Assembly: GCA_035513055.1 (NCBI GenBank) | Contig: DATKCT010000047.1 | Span: 1 to 64,000 of the forward strand | Length of the DNA stretch: 64,000 nt | Direction: 5' to 3' | DNA from: DATKCT01 sp035513055 | GTDB lineage: Bacteria; Verrucomicrobiota; Verrucomicrobiia; Verrucomicrobiales; DEV007 | Shown: positions 58,022 to 64,000 of the stretch, piece by piece | How the letters are laid out: each line of letters starts with the position of its first letter | Position numbering within the stretch: the stretch's first letter is position 1 | Notes under the pieces: generated by a model | What the model saw: the letters and a program-made list of their open reading frames with translations, nothing else | Told to the model about the DNA's origin: nothing | The model's database searches: none | Program-made: the position numbers and the translations under genes

Positions 58022-58622
58022 GGATACCGTGGCCTTCTTGAAGTCCTACGGGGCTCTGGAGGAAGGGCATTTCATCCTGGCCAGCGGCCGCCACAGCGGT
58101 CATTACGTCAAGAAGGGCCTGTTGGTCCAGCATCCCTGGGAAGTCGCCCGCATGCTGGAGCAACGCCAGAGAATGTTGGAGGCGCTGGGTGGGATCGATG
58201 TGGTGCTCTCGCCGGCGGTAGGCGGAATCGCCGTGGGACAGCAGGTAGGGCTGCTGTTGCACTGCCGCGCCGTCTATGCCGAACGGGGCGCGGACAACGC
58301 CATGCGCCTCAAACGGGGCTTCGAACTGCGGCCGGGTGAGCGAGTTCTGCTGGTCGAGGATGTCGTGACCACGGGGGGGACGCTCGGAGAACTGCGGCGC
58401 TTCGTCGAGGGACAGGGCGCCGTGCTCGTGGCGGTCTTCGCCCTGGTCAACCGCAGCGGGAGCGATGTCTGGGACGGTGTGCCCCTGATTTCCTGCCTTC
58501 AGGCGGTCTTTCCCACCTACGCCCCGGCCCATCTGCCGCCGGAGCTGGCCGCGGCGCCCGCAGAGCGCCCGGGAACAAAAAAGGTTTCCGAATGGACGAA
58601 TCGAAGCGACAACTGTCCATGA
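57993..58622 (+). CDS. pyrE: Orotate phosphoribosyltransferase
   Basis: A 209-residue enzyme from ATG 57993. It converts orotate + PRPP to OMP. Motifs are YGALEEGHFILASGRHSGHYVKKGLL, VVLSPAVGGIAVGQQVGLLL, AVYAERGADNAMRLKRGFEL and the PRPP loop VLLVEDVVTTGGTLGELRRFV. The C-terminal tail (ELAAAPAERPGTKKVSEWTNRSD) is longer than usual and overlaps guaB. Gene order pyrF-pyrE is inverted relative to the reaction order but typical. Confidence 0.96.
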   Translation: MQTELPESFEDTVAFLKSYGALEEGHFILASGRHSGHYVKKGLLVQHPWEVARMLEQRQRMLEALGGIDVVLSPAVGGIAVGQQVGLLLHCRAVYAERGADNAMRLKRGFELRPGERVLLVEDVVTTGGTLGELRRFVEGQGAVLVAVFALVNRSGSDVWDGVPLISCLQAVFPTYAPAHLPPELAAAPAERPGTKKVSEWTNRSDNCP

Positions 58623-60085
58623 CGCCCCCCGAGATTCCCCTGGGACTCAGTTTCGACGATGTCCTCTTGGTGCCGCGCAAAAGCGGTCTCCTCCCTGCTG
58701 AAGTGGATCTGCATTCGGGCTTGGCGGACGGCCTGGAGTTGAACATCCCGATCCTGTCCTCGGCCATGGACACGGTCACGGAAGCAGAACTGGCCATCGC
58801 CCTGGCGCGGGAAGGCGGACTCGGGGTGATTCATCGCAACTGCACCATCGACGAACAGGCCGAGTACGTGATCCGGGTGAAACGCTCCGAGAACGCCGTC
58901 ATCCAGGATCCCATCACGGTCACGGCGGACCTGAGTATGCGGGGTTTGCAAGAGGTCATGGAGCGGAACGGGGTTTCGGGATTTCCCGTGATCGACGCGC
59001 GCGGGATCCTGCACGGCATGGTGACCACGCGGGACATGTGGAACATCGGAGAGCACATGCGCGTGGCCGATATCATGACCACGCGGGAGCGGCTGGTGAC
59101 CGGTCCTGCAAACATGAGCCAGGACGAAGCCCGCAAAATTCTCTATCAACACCGCATCGAGAAACTGCCCCTGGTGGATGGCGAAGGCCGGCTGGTCGGA
59201 TTGATCACGCGCCAGGACATCGAGAAACGGGAGATGTTCGGCAACGCCTGCAAGGATCCGAACGGCCAGCTCCGGGTCGGGGCTGCGGTCGGCGTGGGAG
59301 GCGACTCCGTGGAACGTGGACAGGCTCTCGTGGCCGCGGGAGCGGACGCGTTGTTCATCGACGCCGCCACCGGGCACACGACGCGGGTGTTGGAACTTGT
59401 AGAGCGTTTGCGCAATGAGATCGGCGATGGTATTCCCGTGGTCGCGGGCAATGTGGTGACGCGAGACGGCGCGCGCGATCTGATCGCGGCGGGAGCCGGC
59501 GCCGTGAAAGTGGGAGTGGGCCCGGGCTCGATCTGCACGACGCGGGTGATTTCCGGCGTTGGAGCGCCGCAGTTTTCAGCGGTGTTGGAAGTCGCATCGT
59601 ATTGTCGCGAAGCCGGCGTGGCGGCGATTGCGGACGGCGGGATTCGTTATTCGGGGGATATCGTCAAGGCCCTGGCTGCGGGCGCCAGTTGCGTAATGTT
59701 AGGTTCGCTCTTGGCGGGGACCAAGGAGGCCCCCGGCAGCACGGTGAACTGGCAGGGGCGCCGCTTCAAGGAATACCGCGGCATGGGCTCTCTGAAGGCC
59801 ATGCGCCGGGGATCGGGCGATCGTTATGGGCAGAACGCCAGCGGGAAGCTGGTCGCCGAGGGCGTCGAAGGGCGCGTCCCCTACAAGGGGGAGTTGGCCG
59901 ACATGGTCTTTCAGCTTCTGGGAGGGCTGCGCTCGGGGATGGGTTACGTCGGCGCCGCGAACATCGAGGATTTGTGGGACCGGGCGCAGTTCATGCGCAT
60001 TACGCCGGGGGGACTCCGGGAAAGCCACGCTCACGACGTGGTCATCACCGAAGAGCCGGTGAACTATCAGATCATGGAAAGCTGA
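58592..60085 (+). CDS. guaB: Inosine-5'-monophosphate dehydrogenase
   Basis: A 497-residue enzyme oxidising IMP to XMP. LSFDDVLLVPRKSGLLP is followed by NIPILSSAMDTVTEAELAIALAREGGLGVIHRN, a CBS pair (about 95-210: VSGFPVIDARGILHGMVTTRD; KLPLVDGEGRLVGLITRQDI), 'LFIDAATGHTTRVLEL', the catalytic loop VGVGPGSICTTRVISGVG (Cys about 315) and YRGMGSLKAM. Two starts are plausible: ATG 58592, with AAGG upstream and overlapping pyrE by 31 nt, and ATG 58619, which forms ATGA with the pyrE stop. CBS domains allow purine nucleotide feedback. Confidence 0.96.
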   Translation: MDESKRQLSMTPPEIPLGLSFDDVLLVPRKSGLLPAEVDLHSGLADGLELNIPILSSAMDTVTEAELAIALAREGGLGVIHRNCTIDEQAEYVIRVKRSENAVIQDPITVTADLSMRGLQEVMERNGVSGFPVIDARGILHGMVTTRDMWNIGEHMRVADIMTTRERLVTGPANMSQDEARKILYQHRIEKLPLVDGEGRLVGLITRQDIEKREMFGNACKDPNGQLRVGAAVGVGGDSVERGQALVAAGADALFIDAATGHTTRVLELVERLRNEIGDGIPVVAGNVVTRDGARDLIAAGAGAVKVGVGPGSICTTRVISGVGAPQFSAVLEVASYCREAGVAAIADGGIRYSGDIVKALAAGASCVMLGSLLAGTKEAPGSTVNWQGRRFKEYRGMGSLKAMRRGSGDRYGQNASGKLVAEGVEGRVPYKGELADMVFQLLGGLRSGMGYVGAANIEDLWDRAQFMRITPGGLRESHAHDVVITEEPVNYQIMES

Positions 60086-60092
60086 AAAGGGA

Positions 60093-61607
60093 ATGAAGGC
60101 TGCCGTTGCCGTAATCGATTTCGGCTCCCAATACACCCAGCTCATTGTGCGGCGTGTGCGGGAACTGGGCTTCTTCGCCAAGCTGTTCCAACCGGGAGAT
60201 CTGGAGGCGGCGCGGGAGAGCCACGCCGTTATCCTCTCTGGAGGGCCGCGCAGCGTGTCGGAGACCGATGCGCCGGACATCGATTTTGCGAAATTGCGGG
60301 CCATGAACGCGCCGGTGCTAGGTATTTGTTATGGGATGCAATTGCTTAACACCAAGTGGGGCGGTCAAGTGTCTCCGGGCACGACGCGCGAATACGGGCC
60401 GGCCCGGCTGTTTCCCGAGGGCGGCGATGTCCTGCTCGAGGGAGTGAGCCGCGGATCCCAGATTTGGATGAGCCATTCGGACACGGTCAGCACTCTGCCC
60501 GCCGGCACAGAAGTGCTGGCCCGCAATCAGGAAGGCGTGCCCGTGGCTCTGCGTTGGCCGGACCGCTGCTACGGCATCCAGTTTCACCCCGAGGTGAGCC
60601 ATTCCCAGGACGGCATGCGCATCCTCCGCAATTTCCTGACTCACGCGCCGGGTTTGCGACGCTTCGAGATCGGATCGTTTCGAGATGAAATGTTGGAATC
60701 TCTGCGCGCAGAGGTTGACGGGCGCGAAGTGGTCTGCGCGGTGTCCGGTGGAGTGGACTCGACGGTGTTGGCCGTCTTGCTGCATCGCGCCGGAGTGCGC
60801 ATCCATCCGCTCTTCGTCGACAACGGTCTCCTGCGAAAAGGGGAAAGCGAAGAGGTGCTCAAGCAATTCGAGGGGCTCGGGATCGCCCTTTCCCGGGTGG
60901 ACGCGGCGGATCGCTTTTTGGATGTTCTCAAGGGCGTGTCCGATCCGGAGGAGAAACGGCGGCGAATCGGCGACACTTTCATCAAAGTGTTCTTCGATGA
61001 AGCCGGATCGATCGACCTTTTGGCTCAGGGAACCCTTTATCCCGATGTGATCGAGAGCGCCACAAGCGGATCGATCGCTTCGCGAATCAAGACGCATCAC
61101 AACCGGGTGGACCGGATCCTCGAGCTGAAGGAGGAGGGGAAGGTTATTGAACCGCTGGCCGAATTGTTCAAGGACGAGGTGCGCGCTTTGGGAAGGAGTC
61201 TGGACATCCCCGATGCGGTGCTCTACCGGCATCCCTTTCCCGGTCCCGGATTGGGAGTGCGGGTCCCGGGAGAGGTCACGCGGGAGAAATTGGAGATTCT
61301 GCGGGAAGCGGACGTCGTGTTTATCGAGAACTTGCGGAAGCATGGGTGGTATGACCGGGTTTGGCAGGCTTACGCGGCGCTGTTGCCCGTTCGCACCGTG
61401 GGAGTGAAGGGCGACGAGCGCTCTTACGAATTTGCCGTGTCCCTGCGCGCGGTGGTAAGCGAGGATGCAATGACCGCGGATTGGGTGGAGCTTCCGTGGG
61501 AAGTTTTGCGGGAAACGTCGAACCAGATCCTCAATGGGGTGCGCGGGGTGAACCGGGTGCTCTACGACATCTCGACGAAGCCTCCGGCCAGTATCGAGTG
61601 GGAATAG
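60093..61607 (+). CDS. guaA: GMP synthase (glutamine-hydrolysing)
   Basis: A 504-residue two-domain enzyme converting XMP to GMP. The N-terminal class I glutaminase has VIDFGSQYTQLIVRRVRELG, VLGICYGMQLLNTKWGG (nucleophile Cys) and YGIQFHPEVSHSQDGM. The PP-loop synthetase domain has VVCAVSGGVDSTVLAVLLHRAG, 'FVDNGLLRKGESEEVLKQF', GTLYPDVIES, KTHHNRVD and the dimerisation domain RHPFPGPGLGVRVPGEV...PPASIEWE at the C-terminus. Complete, normal length, 7 nt after guaB. Confidence 0.97.
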   Translation: MKAAVAVIDFGSQYTQLIVRRVRELGFFAKLFQPGDLEAARESHAVILSGGPRSVSETDAPDIDFAKLRAMNAPVLGICYGMQLLNTKWGGQVSPGTTREYGPARLFPEGGDVLLEGVSRGSQIWMSHSDTVSTLPAGTEVLARNQEGVPVALRWPDRCYGIQFHPEVSHSQDGMRILRNFLTHAPGLRRFEIGSFRDEMLESLRAEVDGREVVCAVSGGVDSTVLAVLLHRAGVRIHPLFVDNGLLRKGESEEVLKQFEGLGIALSRVDAADRFLDVLKGVSDPEEKRRRIGDTFIKVFFDEAGSIDLLAQGTLYPDVIESATSGSIASRIKTHHNRVDRILELKEEGKVIEPLAELFKDEVRALGRSLDIPDAVLYRHPFPGPGLGVRVPGEVTREKLEILREADVVFIENLRKHGWYDRVWQAYAALLPVRTVGVKGDERSYEFAVSLRAVVSEDAMTADWVELPWEVLRETSNQILNGVRGVNRVLYDISTKPPASIEWE

Positions 61608-63598
61608 CGGCGAACAGCCATCGCGTCCTTCTCCCCTTGCTGGCCGCGGGTATGCTCGTGGGGAGTTGGGACCGGAGTCATTGTGGACTTTTTGTTGTCT
61701 CGGCGTTCTTGGCTGCGGTCCTGGTGGGCTGGTTAGTCTGGTCGGGCCGGACGTTCTCCGCTCTCGAGATCGTGGCGCTGGCGCTCCTGATGCGCGCCGT
61801 GCTGTTTCCCCTTCCTCCCTCGCTTTCGGACGACGCCTATCGTTATCTGTGGGACGGGTGGGCGCAGACCGAGGGGCGCAATCCGTACCTGGGGACGCCT
61901 GCCGGCCAACCCGGATTCCAGCAAGCCCAACCGGAGCTTTATGCCCGCATGAACTCGCGGGACTTGCATTCGGTCTATCCGCCCCTGAGTCAGATGATCT
62001 TCCGGGCTCCCGGAAAGCTGTTGGCCGGAGGCGAAGGCGTTCGGCCGGCGTTCTACCTGTTGAAGCTTCTCTTCGGTTTGCCGGAGATCTTGGCCGTGGC
62101 GGTCCTCTTGCGAACGGTTCCTTCGCGCGCGCTGGTTCCGCTTTACGCCTGGAATCCGCTGCCGGCGGTGGAAGTGTGGGGGCAAGGCCATACGGAGGGC
62201 GCCGCCTTGTTTCTCCTTGTATTGGGAATTGCGTTGGTCCAGGGCCGGCGCCCGGCGTTGGCCGCCGCTGCATGGACCGCCGCCGCCTGGATCAAGTTAT
62301 GGCCTGCGCTCCTGTTGCCCTTGTTGGCGAGACGTTTCCGGTTTGGTCAGTTCGCTGCGGCCGCCGCCGTATCGCTGGGGCTGACGGCGTTGCTCTGGGC
62401 GCCTTATACTACGCGGGAGGCATTGAGCGGTTTCGCGAGTTCGCTTCGGCTGTACCTCGAATCCTTCGAGTTCAATGCGGGGATCTATCTGGCCATCAAG
62501 GAAGCCTTCTACGCCATCCCTGGGTTACGGGATACAGGCATGGGCGGATGGGCGGCGGGGAATGTCTTGCGCGCCGGCTTTCTCGTGGTTCTCGGGGTGG
62601 TAATGGCCCGGGACCGGCTGGCCGATTGGCCGCTTCCGCGCGCGGCTTTTGCCTTGCTCGCAGCGGCCATTCTCTGTTCGGCCGTCGTGCATCCCTGGTA
62701 TCTGTTGCTCTCCCTGGCGGTGGTTCCCTACCTGACGCGGACGCCATGGCACTGGATCTGGTTGACCGCCGTCTGTCCACTCAGTTACCTGATTTATGCG
62801 CAACCGGCCTGGCAAGGACCACTGGCGACGGGCATCTGGGGATCATGGGCGTTGGTGTTCCTCATAGGTTACCGGCATGAGTTGGCCGATGGGCTGTTGC
62901 GTTGGCGAGCCTGCGGTAAGGTTCGCTTCTTGCAAAAAGCCTTGCAAAGAGCGGGGTTGTCACCGGAGGGCGCTTCCGTGCTCGATGTGGGCGCCGGGGA
63001 AGGCTATGTCGGCCTGCGGATGATCCGGATCTGGAAAGCAGACGTCCATTTGGTCGACGTGCGGAGCATGAACCGGACCGGGTTGGCCTGCACGGTTTAC
63101 GACGACGGCCAGCCCCTGCCCTTTCCCGACCGGTCGTTCGACCTGGCGACGAGCGTCTACACCCTCCATCATTGCCGGGATGGAGCGGCCGTTGCGGGTG
63201 AGCTGTTGCGCGTGAGTCGAGGACCGGCGGTGGTCCTGGAGTCCGTCTATCGCAGCGAAGCGGGCCGCCGGATCCTGACCGGGTTGGACCGGCTGGTGAA
63301 CCGGTTTCGGCCGGGTCTAGGCATGCGTGGACAGCAGGGCGGACTCCAGTTTCGGACCAGCGCGCAATGGCGCGCAGTCTTTGAAGGGTGGGGTGCCGCC
63401 GTCCTCTACCAGAGGGAACGATTCCGTTTCCCGCATCGCAGCGCTGTCTTTGTGCTGGAACGTATCCCGGAAGGCGTGGGCCACAGCATGTCTCGCCAAG
63501 GGCGCCTGGCGCGCCAACACCATGGGGAATGGAAGAGAAAGGATGCAGCGGTTCCGGATAGTGGGGAGCAATGGGGGCATAAGCCTCCAGCAGAGTGA
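61598..63598 (+). CDS. Polytopic membrane glycosyltransferase fused to SAM methyltransferase
   Basis: GTG 61598, overlapping guaA by 10 nt, gives 666 residues. Residues 1-435 contain about ten hydrophobic helices and the loop SLSDDAYRYLWDGWAQTEGRNPY near residue 72, typical of polyprenol-phosphate-dependent mannosyltransferases (GT87/MptB-like), plus SVYPPLSQMIF and AWNPLPAVEVWGQGHTEG. Residues about 450-600 are a Methyltransf_11 domain: VLDVGAGEGYVGLRMIRIW, HLVDVRSM, PLPFPDRSFDLATSVYTLHHC. The C-terminus ends in a basic tail. The fusion suggests transfer of a sugar on the outer face and methylation by a cytoplasmic domain, on different substrates or sides. The overlap with guaA makes it transcriptionally part of the run. 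Confidence 0.85.
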   Translation: MGIAANSHRVLLPLLAAGMLVGSWDRSHCGLFVVSAFLAAVLVGWLVWSGRTFSALEIVALALLMRAVLFPLPPSLSDDAYRYLWDGWAQTEGRNPYLGTPAGQPGFQQAQPELYARMNSRDLHSVYPPLSQMIFRAPGKLLAGGEGVRPAFYLLKLLFGLPEILAVAVLLRTVPSRALVPLYAWNPLPAVEVWGQGHTEGAALFLLVLGIALVQGRRPALAAAAWTAAAWIKLWPALLLPLLARRFRFGQFAAAAAVSLGLTALLWAPYTTREALSGFASSLRLYLESFEFNAGIYLAIKEAFYAIPGLRDTGMGGWAAGNVLRAGFLVVLGVVMARDRLADWPLPRAAFALLAAAILCSAVVHPWYLLLSLAVVPYLTRTPWHWIWLTAVCPLSYLIYAQPAWQGPLATGIWGSWALVFLIGYRHELADGLLRWRACGKVRFLQKALQRAGLSPEGASVLDVGAGEGYVGLRMIRIWKADVHLVDVRSMNRTGLACTVYDDGQPLPFPDRSFDLATSVYTLHHCRDGAAVAGELLRVSRGPAVVLESVYRSEAGRRILTGLDRLVNRFRPGLGMRGQQGGLQFRTSAQWRAVFEGWGAAVLYQRERFRFPHRSAVFVLERIPEGVGHSMSRQGRLARQHHGEWKRKDAAVPDSGEQWGHKPPAE

Positions 63599-63602
63599 GC
63601 CA

Positions 63603-63695
63603 CTATCGCTTGGCCACGTCGTCGAAGAGGAAGCGTCCTTCGATCGCCCGCCTCATGACATGATAGAAATTCCCCCGGCTCGCCCGGCGCGCGCG
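63603..63695 (-). pseudogene. Possible IS200/REP-associated tyrosine transposase N-terminal remnant
   Basis: A 30-residue minus-strand segment (RARRASRGNFYHVMRRAIEG, then RFLFDDVAKR and a stop) resembles the N-terminus of REP-associated/IS200-like Y1 transposases, which begin with a basic RxxRxS segment, FYHVM(S/N)R and (L/F)F.D...K. The catalytic HUH motif and Tyr would lie beyond the stop and are absent. This is short-motif recognition only; chance similarity cannot be excluded. Confidence 0.35.
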
Positions 63696-63747
63696 CCCGT
63701 TCGCATTCCCACAGTTTGCCGCTGGTATGCCGCTGGTAAGGAATCCA

Positions 63748-64000
63748 TCAATTCGTCTTTCCGTCTGAGCGCTCCCTCCCGTCATCAACCAGAAGGTGGA
63801 GAGCGCTTTCGTCGGTCTTCCCGAGAAAGGTCCGGGGGATGGACGGAACCGGGCAGAGCGCGCGAATCCGCTCGCAGCCGGTGACCTGGGCGTTGAAGGC
63901 TGCGACGGCGTTGTTCAGCGCAGGACAATCCGGTTCGAGAGCGACGACAATCTCCCAGCCGTCGCGGGGGTGTTTGCGGGCTGTCAGGACGGAGGAGTTC
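63748..64000 (-). CDS. C-terminal end of an ANL-superfamily adenylate-forming enzyme (cut by window edge)
   Basis: The minus-strand frame from the right window edge to TGA at 63748-63750 encodes 83 residues. DGWEIVVALEPDCPALNNAV is followed by GCERIRALCPVPSIPRTFLGKTDESAL. The pattern V-P-x-IPRTxxGKxDxxAL is the C-terminal catalytic-lysine segment of ANL enzymes (acyl-CoA synthetases, fatty-acyl-AMP ligases, NRPS A domains). Only the mobile C-terminal subdomain is visible, so substrate class is unknown. Confidence 0.7.
   Translation of the reverse strand, partial: NSSVLTARKHPRDGWEIVVALEPDCPALNNAVAAFNAQVTGCERIRALCPVPSIPRTFLGKTDESALHLLVDDGRERSDGKTN

Noticed and set aside
60318..62273. 651-codon open frame on the minus strand opposite guaA and the membrane glycosyltransferase
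   Set aside because: It is antisense to two strongly supported genes, is Arg/Pro-rich with no motifs, and such frames are expected in GC-rich DNA.
1..64000. CRISPR arrays, rRNA, tRNA, prophage or integrase genes
   Set aside because: No regularly spaced repeats, conserved rRNA segments, complete tRNA cloverleaf or phage structural genes were seen; the 'phage holin' match at 13.9 kb belongs to the YqjE-like family.

Overview
The window is a GC-rich (roughly 62-65% by eye) bacterial chromosome segment without rRNA, tRNA, CRISPR or intact mobile elements. Gene content points to the Planctomycetota-Verrucomicrobiota-Chlamydiota group, most likely Verrucomicrobiota. The evidence is a DUF1501 / DUF1549-DUF1553 / WD40 secreted cluster, several small RRM RNA-binding proteins, an unusually long PurF, and many short lipoproteins. 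This placement is an inference from gene families, not a database result.

Layout. (1) 1-8610, minus strand: an accessory biosynthetic operon. In transcription order it holds a sulfotransferase/cytochrome P450 chimera with a 3' frameshift, a class III aminotransferase fused to an acyl-ACP-reductase-like domain, a PEP-synthase-like phosphotransferase, an NTF2-fold secreted protein and a family 2 glycosyltransferase cut by the window edge. The logic suggests acyl thioester to aldehyde to amine conversion with decoration (inference). (2) 8971-12212, plus: lipid kinase, metallophosphoesterase and a flavoprotein disulfide reductase. (3) 12531-16859: an RRM protein and an envelope/stress module (small acidic lipoprotein, DUF1328, YqjD-like, YqjE/holin-like, DUF3618, DUF2383, entericidin-like). 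(4) 17034-20994, plus: three tightly overlapping genes encoding a primase-fold-like protein of unknown function, a TIM-barrel sugar isomerase-like protein and an APH + P-loop kinase fusion. A 5'-truncated alcohol dehydrogenase and a TPMT-like methyltransferase follow.

(5) 22348-31068: the planctomycete/verrucomicrobial secreted operon (WD40, DUF1501, DUF1549/1553, hypothetical) and several secreted or basic proteins. (6) 31399-35708, minus: two RRM proteins and a pair of CNNM/CBS membrane proteins. (7) 35768-42993, minus: an exopolysaccharide export locus with two Wza-type proteins, a Wzz/BY-kinase-like protein whose kinase half has lost its P-loop, and a GT26-STAS-STAS-GT4 multidomain glycosyltransferase. 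(8) 43298-44349, minus: two lipoproteins.

(9) 44420-61607: a nucleotide biosynthesis super-locus. pyrD faces away from a run of 15 plus-strand genes: purC, purS-like, purL, purQ, purM, purF, purD, purE, pyrR, pyrB, pyrC, pyrF, pyrE, guaB and guaA. Most neighbours overlap, many by ATGA or GTGA. It covers much of IMP synthesis (purN, purK, purB and purH absent here), all UMP steps after carbamoyl phosphate, and IMP to GMP. (10) 61598-63598: a membrane glycosyltransferase fused to a methyltransferase. The right edge holds a transposase-like remnant and the 3' end of an ANL-family adenylate-forming enzyme on the minus strand.

The most unusual items are the aminotransferase/acyl-reductase fusion operon, the chimeric sulfotransferase-P450 gene, the primase-like/TIM/kinase trio, and the STAS-containing double glycosyltransferase.
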